A stretch of DNA of 64,000 bases from Pelomonas sp963422775 (GTDB lineage: Bacteria; Pseudomonadota; Gammaproteobacteria; Burkholderiales; Burkholderiaceae_C). Both the position numbers and the translations under genes were made by a program. The notes beneath the pieces were generated by a model that had not been told where the DNA came from, did not search any database, and worked only from the letters and a program-made list of their open reading frames with translations. The stretch covers positions 27,854 through 91,853 of the forward strand of contig CAUJSJ030000154.1 in the NCBI GenBank assembly GCA_963422775.4, in the 5' to 3' direction. This document shows, in pieces, positions 1-9,010 of this stretch (position 1 is its first letter; each line of letters opens with the position of its first letter).

Positions 1-1
1 A

Positions 2-709
2 TCGCGCGACCTGCCCGTGCCGGGCCGGGACCTCGGCGGTGTGCACTTCGCGATGGAGTTCCTGCCGCAGCAGAACAAGATCAACGCCGGCGACAAGCTG
101 AAGAACCAGCTGCGCGCTGACGGCAAGCACGTCATCGTCATCGGCGGCGGCGACACCGGCAGCGACTGCGTCGGCACGAGCAACCGGCACGGTGCCAAGA
201 GCGTGACCCAGTTCGAGTTGCTGCCCCAGCCGCCCGAAGTGGAAGACCGCCCGCTGACCTGGCCCTACTGGCCGATCAAGCTGCGCACCTCGTCCAGCCA
301 TGAAGAGGGTTGCGAGCGCGAGTTCGCCATCGCCACCAAGGAATTCATCGGCGAGAAGGGCAAGCTGACCGGCGTCAAGACCGTGTGCCTGCAATGGCAG
401 GGCGGCAAGATGATCGAGGTCGAAGGCAGCGAGCAAGTCCTGAGGGCCGACCTGGCCCTGCTGGCCATGGGCTTCGTGTCGCCGGTCGCGACGGTGCTGG
501 AGGCCTTCGGCGTGGACAAGGATGCCCGCGGCAACGGCAAGGCGTCGACGGAAGGCGCGGCAGCCTACAAGACCAATGTCGACAAGGTCTTCGCCGCTGG
601 CGACATCCGTCGCGGCCAGAGCCTGGTGGTCTGGGCCATCCGCGAGGGCCGCCAGGCGGCACGCGCAGTGGATGAGTACTTGATGGGTGCGACGACACTG
701 CCGCGCTGA
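2..709 (+). CDS. gltD: Glutamate synthase (NADPH) small subunit, 3' part
   Basis: This is the C-terminal part of the flavoprotein subunit of glutamate synthase. That subunit passes electrons from NADPH through FAD and Fe-S clusters to the large subunit, which makes glutamate from glutamine and 2-oxoglutarate. The reading frame is open from the first bases, so the gene starts outside the window. Visible are the NADPH-binding glycine loop (VIVIGGGDTGSDC, about 40 residues in) and the C-terminal FAD signature (VFAAGDIRRGQSLVVWAI) typical of GltD. The segment HFAMEFLPQQNK is also typical of the family. A perfect hairpin follows 20 bp after the stop. The family assignment is firm; only the missing N-terminus is unknown. 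Confidence 0.95.
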   Translation, partial: SRDLPVPGRDLGGVHFAMEFLPQQNKINAGDKLKNQLRADGKHVIVIGGGDTGSDCVGTSNRHGAKSVTQFELLPQPPEVEDRPLTWPYWPIKLRTSSSHEEGCEREFAIATKEFIGEKGKLTGVKTVCLQWQGGKMIEVEGSEQVLRADLALLAMGFVSPVATVLEAFGVDKDARGNGKASTEGAAAYKTNVDKVFAAGDIRRGQSLVVWAIREGRQAARAVDEYLMGATTLPR

Positions 710-728
710 TGACCGCCTGAGCAAGAAG

Positions 729-752
729 AAAGGCCGCCCATGGGCGGCCTTT
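729..752. terminator. Bidirectional terminator hairpin between gltD and pilY1
   Basis: A perfect 24-bp palindrome (AAAGGCCGCCCA and its complement) lies between two convergent genes. Each strand ends the stem in a short T run (CTTTGCTATT on plus, CTTTCTTCTT on minus), so it can end transcription from both gltD and the pilus operon. Confidence 0.85.
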
Positions 753-772
753 GCTATTGCTGGGCCTGCGCT

Positions 773-3700
773 TCAGTTGTTGACCAGGATCTCGCGCCAG
801 TTCAGGCGTTGCAGGCCCAGGTTGGCCGGGCTGCGCGTCGCCACCTTGCTGACCGGCGAGCAGTTGCTGCCCGTGCAGTTGTTCTTGCCCTTGATCAACA
901 CGGACTTGCCCACGCCATTGATGTTGACGCTGTAGAAGGTCAGGTCGATGACGATGCCGTCCGTGGTGCTCTCGTAGCAGCCGGTACCGGCACCCGTCAG
1001 CGCGCAGTAGCCGGAACCCAGGTCGATGGCATAGACACGGCTGGTGCCGTTGGGGGCGCAGACGTCGGTGGAACTCGGCGTGGTTGCCGCGAAAGCCACC
1101 GTGCCATAGAACGACGTCGGGTCGGACAGCACGCGCCAGCCCGGGCCGCCTGCCGATACGCCGAGGTCGACATACCAGCCCAACTGGCTGCGCAGGTCCA
1201 GCGAGATCTTGACGTTCAGGTCGGTCAGCTCCAGCAGGTTGGACACCCTGAGCGGGAAGGTGACGCCGGCGGGGAGGTCGGAGGTCTGCCCGGAGATGGT
1301 GCCGTCCTTGCTGAATGCCGCGTTCGAACCATCGAGTATGGCGAAGAAGCGCTGCGGTTGCGTGTTGTTGATGTCGGACGAATCCAGCAGGCGGCCGGTG
1401 CCAATCGTGATGTAGCGGCGGTTCGTGCCCGGCTGGACGACCGGCACCGGCTTGCTCGTGATCGGCAGCGCGTTGCCATCCGAGCCCACCAAATAGGCGA
1501 ACTTGACGGGTGCGGGAAGGCCGCCTGTGCCCGTCACATCCAACCGCCAGATGTTGCCCATCAGGTCGCCGCCGTAGATGGCGTCGGCGTAGCCGTCGGT
1601 CAGGTCCAGCACGAAGGCATTGACGTGGGCCATGCCGGCCTGGTTGGACGCCGAGCAAGTGCTGCAGGTCGTCGCGACCTTCTCCAGCAGCGCGCCGGTG
1701 CGAGGATTGATGAAGAAGAAGTAGGCCTTGCCGTCCGCGTTGTTGTAGCCCGAGCCCACGACGACGACCCAGCCGTGACGGCGCGTCTTCACGACAACCG
1801 GTTGACCGTAGGTGTAGCCGAGGTCGTTGTCCTTGAATTCCCAGAGCACCTTCTGCGCAGCGATTGCTTCGCTCGTGATGGCGGATGGGTCGGTGATGTC
1901 GAGGGCATAGATGATCTTGCCGCCCTTGCCCAGCCCGCCGACGAGGATGGTGCGCCAGTCGGTGCCGCTGCCGCCGCTGGTGCGGCCGAAGTCGATGTCG
2001 ATGTTCAGCGGCGTGGCATCCAGCATGAAGTGGTGGATGAACGTCGGGTTGCCGATCGACGCCAGGCCATCGGTGCTGGCACCCGACGGGCCGCTGAAGA
2101 GCGCCCCCGGCACGTAGGCCCAGATCTCCTTGCCAGCGGTGGTGCCGGTCAGGCTGCCATCCACCGCATGCATCATCCCGTCATTGCTGCCAACGTAGAC
2201 CATCGGTGTGCGATTGGCATAGGTGGTCTTGAAGGTGTCGTAGCCCGGGTTGTTGGTCGTGGAATAGGGCGCTGCCGGAGCACCGACCGGGCGGGCCTTG
2301 GCATTGACGATATCGCCCAGCAGCGTGGCGCGGTCGCGATAGGCGCGGGTGGAGCCGGAGACCGCGGATGAGCGCTCGTTCGTTCGATCACCGCGCAGGT
2401 AGTTCAGGTAGTCGGCCGAGTCGTTGCCGGCGGTGTACGACGTGTCAAGCGCGGTCATCTGTGCGGCTGAAATGCCGCCCGTTCCGCTGCGAAGAGGTAC
2501 GCCTGCATTGGTCGACGTGTTGTAGGTGACGATCTTGCGCGCGGTATCCCATCCGGTTCCCGCAGCTTGAGTGCCCAGCAGGCCGGAGAACGTCCATTGG
2601 CTTTGCAGGCTGGGCTCGCCCGTCGTTGCGTTGAACGTGGTCGTGCTGGCTTCGAGTTCGCCGGTCCAGCTCCTGGCGTCGTACTTGGTCGAGTAAGACG
2701 CCACGCCGAGGGCGGACACCTGGGGCAGGGCGGTGGAGAACGAGGTCGAGTAGGCGGAGAGCTGGGACGCGATGCTGGAGAACGTCTTGTTCAGCCCGTC
2801 CACCATTTGATCCGCCCTGTCGGCCGTGAAGTAGTTGTCGGGCCGTGGCGTGCCGTCGGGCACGGTGTCGGTCGTGGTGGACCACCAGGACTTCGTTGTC
2901 GCATTGTTGGCGAACTGGGAGGGTGTTGCCGTGGCGTCCGAATAGGTGCTGGGCGGCTTGAAGCCGCCGTACTTGGCGGCCAGGTAGAACTGGTTGTTGG
3001 ACTTGAAGGTCTGGTACTCGAGGACGTCCAGCCAGTAGGTCTGGATGGTCTGCACGCCATCCTTGTCGGAACGGATGTCGTTGATGTTGGACCAGTAAGC
3101 CAGGCCGGCCATCAGCGCGCCGTTGTTCGTACAGCAGCCGCCGTAGCCCTGAACGGATGCGAGCGAGTTGCCGAGACCCTGGAGCACACCGACCTTGTTG
3201 GTCCAGGTCGTGGCGTCGACGCCGGTGTCGCTCGTGACTTCAGCAGGCTTGCTCGGCTCGGACGAACCCGTCGCTCCCGGAAGGTTGCGATCCGCGTGGG
3301 CGTTGACGTCGCCAATGCCGAGGACGAAATTCCGTTGGCAGGAGTACTGGATGGGGTCATCCCAGGTCGTGATGACGGGAAAGCCATCGGCGTAGGTGGC
3401 CTTGGTCGCGGCATTGGCACCTGACATGGACGTCCAGGCGGACACATTGCCGAGATTGCGGTAGTAGCGATGCGTGGCGTAGTACAGCTCGCCCACGGGG
3501 TCGTAGGTCTTGTAGCTGCCGGGGCTGATCTCGCCGAACTTGTTCAGGTAGTTCATCACCCCGCTGTTCGTGACGGTGACGCCGAAGTTCGTGTTCGTGT
3601 CGCTGGCATCACTGGCGTCCGGGTTGGTGACCATCACGCCGGTTGCGCCGTCCCATTCGCCCTTCGTATTGGCCACAGGAATGCCGCCTGGGACCGGCAT

Positions 3701-4606
3701 GGTCGGGCCGATGAACTTCTGCTTGGCTCGCAGCACGCCACCGTCCCGGTTGAGGTTGCTGTCGTTGAGGTAGCCGAAGGCGCTGTAGCGAATCTTGTCC
3801 GAATACTTCTGCATCAAGCCCGTGGGCTTGTAGGAGTTGCTGCCGTACTGCGTGCAGTTGGCTTCGCGATCACTGGCAGCCGCGGCGGGATCGCACACCT
3901 TCACGCGGATGAACACCTCGTAGAGAGTGCCGTGCGTATAGCTGGCGCCGGGGTTGTAGTGGGTGGGCGTATTGCCGTAGTTCGGTGCCGGCGAGCCGCT
4001 GGATGCCGTCATGAAACGCATCTTGTTGCCGAGCGACCAGATGCGCGTGGCCATGCCGGTTGCCGTCGAGAACGGCGTTGCGCCCGACAACGCGCTGTTG
4101 CCGGAAACGCTGCTGTCCGGGAAGTTGCTGGTGCTGCCTTGGTTGGTCGCCCACGCCTTCTCCAGTACGGTCAGCGTTGATGTGTCGATGACGCGGTAGC
4201 CGCCCGTCAGTGCCCAGCGAAACGGATCGATGGTTTGCATCGACGCCCAATTCAGGTAGTTGCCACTCCACTTGTTCGTGCAAGTGCGGCTGCTGGCGGC
4301 GCCGTCGGGATAGAAGTAGTTGTCGGTGCTGGTGCCGTCGGTGTAGCGGTAGGAGTAGCACTTGGTCGGGTCGAAGTAGCCGATGTAGGTGCTGGCCGAA
4401 GAGTAGGTGCGCGTGGGGTGGGCCACGCTGATCGCTGTCGGGAACTCCACCGACAGCGCCAGCGCGAGATTGCCGGGCACGTTGACGGACGTGAATACCG
4501 GCTGGTCAGCCAGCGAGACCTGGGCGGACGATGTCGCTGCGATCGTGGCGAGGCTGGCAGCGAGCGCCAGGCCACGCACAGAGACAACAAGGCGGACTGC
4601 ATTCAT
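773..4606 (-). CDS. pilY1: Type IV pilus tip adhesin/assembly protein PilY1
   Basis: This large secreted protein of 1,277 residues sits at the pilus tip and opposes retraction in known systems. The start chosen at 4606 begins with MNAVRLVVSVRGLALAASLA, a Sec signal peptide ending near SSAQ, with a purine-rich AGAGG before the ATG; a longer in-frame extension lacks these. The middle has the segment CQRNFVLGIGDVNAHAD, usual in betaproteobacterial PilY1. The C-terminal third resembles the PilY1 beta-propeller, with repeats such as VYVGSNDGMMHAVDG and a degenerate calcium loop, LDLTDGYADAIYGGDLMGN. It is the last gene of the minor-pilin operon, 28 bp after pilX. Confidence 0.9.
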   Translation of the reverse strand: MNAVRLVVSVRGLALAASLATIAATSSAQVSLADQPVFTSVNVPGNLALALSVEFPTAISVAHPTRTYSSASTYIGYFDPTKCYSYRYTDGTSTDNYFYPDGAASSRTCTNKWSGNYLNWASMQTIDPFRWALTGGYRVIDTSTLTVLEKAWATNQGSTSNFPDSSVSGNSALSGATPFSTATGMATRIWSLGNKMRFMTASSGSPAPNYGNTPTHYNPGASYTHGTLYEVFIRVKVCDPAAAASDREANCTQYGSNSYKPTGLMQKYSDKIRYSAFGYLNDSNLNRDGGVLRAKQKFIGPTMPVPGGIPVANTKGEWDGATGVMVTNPDASDASDTNTNFGVTVTNSGVMNYLNKFGEISPGSYKTYDPVGELYYATHRYYRNLGNVSAWTSMSGANAATKATYADGFPVITTWDDPIQYSCQRNFVLGIGDVNAHADRNLPGATGSSEPSKPAEVTSDTGVDATTWTNKVGVLQGLGNSLASVQGYGGCCTNNGALMAGLAYWSNINDIRSDKDGVQTIQTYWLDVLEYQTFKSNNQFYLAAKYGGFKPPSTYSDATATPSQFANNATTKSWWSTTTDTVPDGTPRPDNYFTADRADQMVDGLNKTFSSIASQLSAYSTSFSTALPQVSALGVASYSTKYDARSWTGELEASTTTFNATTGEPSLQSQWTFSGLLGTQAAGTGWDTARKIVTYNTSTNAGVPLRSGTGGISAAQMTALDTSYTAGNDSADYLNYLRGDRTNERSSAVSGSTRAYRDRATLLGDIVNAKARPVGAPAAPYSTTNNPGYDTFKTTYANRTPMVYVGSNDGMMHAVDGSLTGTTAGKEIWAYVPGALFSGPSGASTDGLASIGNPTFIHHFMLDATPLNIDIDFGRTSGGSGTDWRTILVGGLGKGGKIIYALDITDPSAITSEAIAAQKVLWEFKDNDLGYTYGQPVVVKTRRHGWVVVVGSGYNNADGKAYFFFINPRTGALLEKVATTCSTCSASNQAGMAHVNAFVLDLTDGYADAIYGGDLMGNIWRLDVTGTGGLPAPVKFAYLVGSDGNALPITSKPVPVVQPGTNRRYITIGTGRLLDSSDINNTQPQRFFAILDGSNAAFSKDGTISGQTSDLPAGVTFPLRVSNLLELTDLNVKISLDLRSQLGWYVDLGVSAGGPGWRVLSDPTSFYGTVAFAATTPSSTDVCAPNGTSRVYAIDLGSGYCALTGAGTGCYESTTDGIVIDLTFYSVNINGVGKSVLIKGKNNCTGSNCSPVSKVATRSPANLGLQRLNWREILVNN

Positions 4607-4634
4607 GGAGAACCTCTGGACGCCCTGAGCAGGC

Positions 4635-5282
4635 TCAGTTGGTGGTGAAGGTGGACTGGAAGAAGGACAGCGTGTTGCGCACCCCGGTGACCCTGAGCGT
4701 GATGCGATAGATCGGCTGCTGAGGCACCGCTGACGGATTGGCATTGTTGGCAGCACCGCTGTTGGTCTGGGAGTTGATCCATTCGCTGGAGCCTCCCCCG
4801 AAGACGGTCTGATTGGCCATCGTGCAGATGCTGGTGCTGCAGTTGCCGGTCGCCGTGGCCATGCGATCGATCACATAGCGGATCTTGACGCCCATGTCGG
4901 TGATGGTGATGTCGTTGCTGGTCACGCCGACTGCGGCGAAATCGGTGTCAGAGAGCAGGGCGTTCGGAATGCCCTGCGCATTGGTGGGCAGCAATGTCGC
5001 CTTGTAGTTGGCACTCTGCAGATCCGTGTTGCGCGCAGTGACGACGGCCAATGCGCCACCGGTGCGGACGGCGTCCAACGCGATTTGCAGCGCTCGCTCA
5101 CCTTGATTGGTCAGGTCGCGCTTGAAGCCGATGTTGCCGATGGCGAACTGGCTGGCGTTGATGGAGCGCGAGATGGCCACTGCACCGATGAGCAGAATGA
5201 CGAGCGTGATGAGGGCAAAGATCAGCACGATGCCGCGCTGTTCGCTCTTGGCTGCGCGCGTGAAGGAATGAGGGCGCTTCAT
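4635..5282 (-). CDS. pilX: Type IV pilus assembly protein PilX
   Basis: A 215-residue minor pilin-like protein that joins PilV, PilW and PilY1 in the priming complex at the pilus tip. The N-terminus is basic and then hydrophobic (QRGIVLIFALITLVILLIGAVAI), the PilX N-terminal signature, without a classical GF(S/T)LxE cleavage site. The ATG at 5282 lies 7 bp past the pilW stop; an upstream in-frame ATG at 5309 would overlap pilW and is less likely. The C-terminus (VTGVRNTLSFFQSTFTTN) ends in a beta-rich segment as in relatives. Order pilW-pilX-pilY1 supports the call. Confidence 0.86.
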   Translation of the reverse strand: MKRPHSFTRAAKSEQRGIVLIFALITLVILLIGAVAISRSINASQFAIGNIGFKRDLTNQGERALQIALDAVRTGGALAVVTARNTDLQSANYKATLLPTNAQGIPNALLSDTDFAAVGVTSNDITITDMGVKIRYVIDRMATATGNCSTSICTMANQTVFGGGSSEWINSQTNSGAANNANPSAVPQQPIYRITLRVTGVRNTLSFFQSTFTTN

Positions 5283-5289
5283 CTCAGGC

Positions 5290-6432
5290 CTAGCGTGAGT
5301 AGCGAACATTGCGCAGCGGCACCGTGAACTCGACGACGCGATAGCGCTGGTTCGTGGTGTCCGTGGGCACGGTGTAGGTGTAAGTGAGTCCGGTGCCGAG
5401 GTCGCTGAACATCGTCAGCGAGGCGGGCGTGACATCGGCTTTCTCGATCAGGTCGCTGCGCAGGATCAGTCCGACGCGCACAGCGAGAATCGCCTGCAGG
5501 TTGGTCTGAGCCACCGAAGTACCGGCCGTCAGCGCGGCAGCGGTGTAGCCCGCAGTGGTCGGCGCAATCCATTGCGTGACCTGGTCCAGGCCGGTTCGCA
5601 CGGTGTCCACACCGTACAGCACCCGCATGTCGACGACGCCTTCGACGAGTGCCTGGGCAGTGGTTGAATTCAATTGCAGCAGGTCGTACGAGAACAGCGT
5701 GTCGTTGCTGCCGAGCCCGTACAGCATGAATCGCGGCTGGTTGCCGGTGACATTGCCCAGCAACGATACGAAGGCGTTGCCGTTCGAGAAATCGACCAGT
5801 GCCCTGCCATTGATGGTGTTGGCGGCATAGGTGCCGCCGAAGGTCAGCGTCTGTGCGGTGCCACCGACGAAGCCGCTGCTTACCTGCTGCACCATGCAGC
5901 CCACGGCCTGCTGCGACAGCAGCACCAGGTCGCCACCCCGGATACCCAGGGTGTTGGACAGCCTGAGCTGACCGGCGGCGGTCGATTGCGGCGCGACCGG
6001 CAGGGCCGATTCACTCAGCCCGGAGTTGCCGGTTGCCACCGCGATCACATCGGAGCCGTTGGCGCCTGCACCGGCATGGATGATCATCGGGGCCAGTACA
6101 AAGGTCTGAGGCACTGATGCGAAAGGCGCAGGAAATGCGCCAGTCGCCGGCAGCAATTGCGCGTTGCCGCGCGAAACGTTCAATGTGCAGCCATAGTTTT
6201 CCGCGGATGCCTGGCTGATGCCGGCACCGGCGCTGCGCAATTCGCGGTCCAGCATGTACGCCGCATAGGCGGAGTTGCCGGTCAAATCGTTGCCTGAGGT
6301 CACCCCGCGCCGGATCGACTCCTGCTTGGCCACCATCATCGAAATGGCCAGCGTCAGCACCAGGCCGATGGCAAGCGTCACCATTAGCTCGACGAGGGAG
6401 AAGCCGCGAGACGGCGCTGAAAGGCGGCTCAT
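5290..6432 (-). CDS. pilW: Type IV pilus minor pilin PilW
   Basis: A 380-residue minor pilin. The prepilin peptidase site is clear (SRGFSLVELMVTLAIGLVL, residues 8-26), with the conserved glutamate at mature position 5. Its length and glycine/serine-rich C-terminal domain fit PilW. Its ATG overlaps the pilV stop by 4 bases (ATGA), so translation is probably coupled. It would be processed by the PilD encoded at 19.4-20.4 kb. Confidence 0.9.
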   Translation of the reverse strand: MSRLSAPSRGFSLVELMVTLAIGLVLTLAISMMVAKQESIRRGVTSGNDLTGNSAYAAYMLDRELRSAGAGISQASAENYGCTLNVSRGNAQLLPATGAFPAPFASVPQTFVLAPMIIHAGAGANGSDVIAVATGNSGLSESALPVAPQSTAAGQLRLSNTLGIRGGDLVLLSQQAVGCMVQQVSSGFVGGTAQTLTFGGTYAANTINGRALVDFSNGNAFVSLLGNVTGNQPRFMLYGLGSNDTLFSYDLLQLNSTTAQALVEGVVDMRVLYGVDTVRTGLDQVTQWIAPTTAGYTAAALTAGTSVAQTNLQAILAVRVGLILRSDLIEKADVTPASLTMFSDLGTGLTYTYTVPTDTTNQRYRVVEFTVPLRNVRYSR

Positions 6433-6830
6433 TGGGGAATGACCACGTCCGTGGTGTAGGTGTGCGTGTCGTTGGCCGCGCCGGTGGACTGCACAGGTGT
6501 CCAGGTCACGGTCACGCGGGCGGTAGTTGCATTCGTGACGGTCACCGTCCCGGTGCCGTTGGCAACACCGCTGGCTGGGTCGGCCACGCGTGCGGCCCAG
6601 TCGCTGACCGTGGTCGGATTCAGGTTCACGGTGTTCAGGTTGAACATTTGCGCTGCCATTTCACTGGCCAGCAGCGCCGCGCGTTGGGAGTCTTCGGTGC
6701 TCACGGAGACCTGCAGTGCGCGGCTCTGCAGCGTGATCAGGCCAAGCAGTCCGAAGGACACGATCAGGATGCCGACGAGCACCTCGATCAACGAGAAGCC
6801 GCGGGCAGAGGTGTGTTGCGAAGTCATCAT
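6429..6830 (-). CDS. pilV: Type IV pilus minor pilin PilV
   Basis: A minor pilin of about 133 residues with the prepilin signature ARGFSLIEVLVGILIVSFG near the N-terminus. In-frame ATGs lie at 6836, 6830 and 6827; the one at 6830 overlaps the fimT stop as ATGA and is taken as the start. No strong ribosome site precedes any of them, which fits translational coupling. Together with FimT, PilW and PilX it should form the tip-initiation complex. Confidence 0.87.
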   Translation of the reverse strand: MMTSQHTSARGFSLIEVLVGILIVSFGLLGLITLQSRALQVSVSTEDSQRAALLASEMAAQMFNLNTVNLNPTTVSDWAARVADPASGVANGTGTVTVTNATTARVTVTWTPVQSTGAANDTHTYTTDVVIPQ

Positions 6831-7417
6831 CGGCATCCGTCTGGTGCGCTGCCGCTCTTGCCGGGATCGCACAGCCGGATGGAGCCGGCCAAGCTGACCG
6901 TCACGCGCAAGGGGCGCTTGTCAGCGCTGCTTCCTGAGGGCGTGATGTCGTACAGAGCTGCAGCAGCGGTGCAGTCCACCCCGACCGTGGCCGGGTTGGT
7001 CAACGTCGTCTGCCGGCCATCGCCTCCGAAGCAAAGCGCTGTGGCGGAAGAAGTGAGGGCAACGTCGGCAGAGACGTCGGTCAGCACGCCGCACTGCACG
7101 GCGTCGGCTGCGTCGCCGGTGAGCAGGGCATTGGGCACCACGCGGATCTGCCAGTAGCCGCCGCCGGCGGCAGCCGTCGATGCGGTGGTGCAGGTCTTGG
7201 TGTTTGTAAGGAAGAACACCACCGAGTGCGTGCGCCGCTGTGCCTCGGCCTGGGCCAGACGCAGGCCAGTCTGCAGAGCATCGGCGACCGTCCGGGCGCG
7301 GGCATTGCGGATCCAACTCGTGAAGCTTGGCATTGCCACCGCCAAGACGATGCCGACCACACTGACCGACACCAGCAACTCGATGAGGCTGAACCCTGAA
7401 CGACGACGTTTCAGCAT
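6827..7417 (-). CDS. fimT: FimT/GspH-type minor pseudopilin
   Basis: A 196-residue pseudopilin with a short leader and cleavage site SGFSLIELLVSVSVVGIVLA (residues 7-26) and the GspH/FimT segment WIRNARARTVADALQTGLRL following the hydrophobic helix. It overlaps pilE upstream by 7 bases and pilV downstream by 4. It could equally be called FimU; the two cannot be told apart by eye. Several cysteines suggest a disulfide in the C-terminal domain. Confidence 0.85.
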   Translation of the reverse strand: MLKRRRSGFSLIELLVSVSVVGIVLAVAMPSFTSWIRNARARTVADALQTGLRLAQAEAQRRTHSVVFFLTNTKTCTTASTAAAGGGYWQIRVVPNALLTGDAADAVQCGVLTDVSADVALTSSATALCFGGDGRQTTLTNPATVGVDCTAAAALYDITPSGSSADKRPLRVTVSLAGSIRLCDPGKSGSAPDGCR

Positions 7418-7872
7418 GAGTCGCCCTTGACCATGATCCATTTGCTGGTGCAAACGCTGCCCCAAGCGGTCGGGATTGCCGTGGTTGCGCGAACGTCCTG
7501 ATGGTTGATGGTGTAGGTGAACCCGCTGGTTTTCCCACTGCCGACGGCCTGCAGCGTGAACTGGCTCGCGCTTAGCGTGCCGGTGCAACTGACCAAGAAA
7601 GTGCCGAACGTGCGGGCCGAAGCGGTGGCGTTGTTGCAGGGCGAGACAAAGGTGCCGGCGTCGGCATAGGTGCGGTTGTCCTGGTAGTAGCGTTCCATCT
7701 GGGCGCGCATCGTTGTCAGGGCACTGCTGGCGTCCGCCAGTCGGCTGCGGGTCACGTAGTCGCGGTACTGAGGTACCGCGATCGCACCCAGGATGCCGAT
7801 GATGGCCACGGTGATCATCAACTCGATGAGCGTGAAGCCGTGAACAGAGGCGGAGCGAGGGCGGTGGCGCAT
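7411..7872 (-). CDS. pilE: Type IV pilin-like protein PilE
   Basis: First gene of the minor-pilin operon. It carries the canonical class III signal VHGFTLIELMITVAIIGILGAIA followed by VPQYRDYVTRSRLADASSALTTMRAQMERYYQDN, very typical of PilE-like pilins. Two cysteine pairs in the C-terminal half could form the pilin D-loop disulfide. The start could be 7872 (153 residues) or 7887 (158 residues); neither has a clear ribosome site. In Pseudomonas-type clusters pilE ends the operon, whereas here it leads it. Confidence 0.85.
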   Translation of the reverse strand: MRHRPRSASVHGFTLIELMITVAIIGILGAIAVPQYRDYVTRSRLADASSALTTMRAQMERYYQDNRTYADAGTFVSPCNNATASARTFGTFLVSCTGTLSASQFTLQAVGSGKTSGFTYTINHQDVRATTAIPTAWGSVCTSKWIMVKGDSC

Positions 7873-8185
7873 AGGTCGGCTTTGCATGGCGGGTGGAAAG
7901 TATTTTGGTGTTGACTGGGCTTGCCGTGATGCCGCTCGTCGTGGGCGGATGAACGCTGGTCGCGACGCTTGCGCATTTCGTGAACTGACGCACGCATACG
8001 CGGCCCACGCCTGACATCCGAGCGTTGCTGAAGCGCGGCAGGCGCAGCAGATCAAGGCTGAGTTTGGGCCGCGACCCCATTTCCTTTATCGGCTCGCCAC
8101 GAGCCTTCCTCAGCGGCAACCCCGGGGTTCTTGGTGTTTCCCCTATCATGGCGCCCTTCCATCCGCCTGGCTCCGGCCCGCCCGC
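7873..8185. other. Divergent intergenic region pilE / mlaF
   Basis: About 310 bp without a convincing gene. It must hold the promoters of the minor-pilin operon (minus) and the mla operon (plus). On the plus strand a possible -10 (TATCAT, 8144-8149) lies 36 bp before the mlaF GTG, but no good -35 accompanies it. On the minus strand only an AT-rich patch (AAAATACT, near 7895) stands out. No tRNA or repeat was seen. Confidence 0.4.
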
Positions 8186-9010
8186 GTGAACCCTTCGGCA
8201 ACCGCACCTCTGATCGAACTGCGCAACGTCAGCGTCGGCTATGGCGACCGCGTCGTGCTGAATGGCGTCAACCTCAAGCTCGAACGCGGCAAGGTGCTGG
8301 CGCTGATCGGTACCTCCGGTGGCGGCAAGACCACCGTGCTGCGCCTGCTCGGGCGGCAACTGCGGCCGATGAGCGGCCAGGTGCTGTTCGATGGCCAGGA
8401 CCTGGCGCCGCTGGATCTGCCGGGGCTCTACGCCGTACGCCGGCGCATGGGCATGCTGTTCCAGTTCGGCGCGCTGTTCACTGACCTCAGCGTGTTTGAG
8501 AACGTCGCCTTCCCGCTGCGCGAGCACACCGACCTGTCCGAGGCCATGATCCGCGACCTGGTGCTGATGAAGCTCAACGCCGTCGGCCTGCGCGGCGCCC
8601 GCGATCTGCTGCCGAGCGAGATCTCCGGCGGCATGGCGCGCCGTGTGGCGTTGGCCCGTGCGATCGCGCTGGACCCCGACCTGGTGCTCTACGACGAGCC
8701 TTTCGCCGGCCTGGACCCGATCTCCCTGGGCGTCGCCGCCCGCCTGATCCGCGATCTGAACGACGCCCTCGGCCTGACCAGCGTCATCGTGTCGCACGAC
8801 CTGCACGAGACCTTCCAGATCGCCGACGAGGTGGCCATGGTCGCCAACGGGCGCGTCGTGGCCCAGGGCACGCCGGACGAACTGCGCCACAGCGACGACC
8901 CGCTGGTGCGCCAGTTCGTGGGGGCCGAGCCGGACGGCCCCGTGCGCTTTCACCAGCCGGCCAAGCCGGTGGCCGAGGATTTCGGCGTCTCCCGCGGGGT
9001 GTTGGCATGA
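8186..9010 (+). CDS. mlaF: Phospholipid ABC transporter ATP-binding protein MlaF
   Basis: A 274-residue ATPase that powers the Mla system, which moves phospholipids between the outer and inner membranes and preserves outer-membrane asymmetry. Walker A is GTSGGGKTT (about residue 43), the signature is SGGMARRVALARAIA, and Walker B is DLVLYDEPFAGLDP, followed by the H-loop VSHDL. The start is GTG at 8186 without a strong ribosome site. It overlaps mlaE by 4 bases. Confidence 0.95.
   Translation: MNPSATAPLIELRNVSVGYGDRVVLNGVNLKLERGKVLALIGTSGGGKTTVLRLLGRQLRPMSGQVLFDGQDLAPLDLPGLYAVRRRMGMLFQFGALFTDLSVFENVAFPLREHTDLSEAMIRDLVLMKLNAVGLRGARDLLPSEISGGMARRVALARAIALDPDLVLYDEPFAGLDPISLGVAARLIRDLNDALGLTSVIVSHDLHETFQIADEVAMVANGRVVAQGTPDELRHSDDPLVRQFVGAEPDGPVRFHQPAKPVAEDFGVSRGVLA

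Noticed and set aside
7895..7945. Sigma-54 promoter for the minor-pilin operon.
   Set aside because: GG and GC dinucleotides are present but one base off the required spacing.
7418..8953. Upstream extension of the fimT frame to 708 codons.
   Set aside because: The extension runs antisense through mlaF and the pilE region; the family N-terminus starts at 7417.
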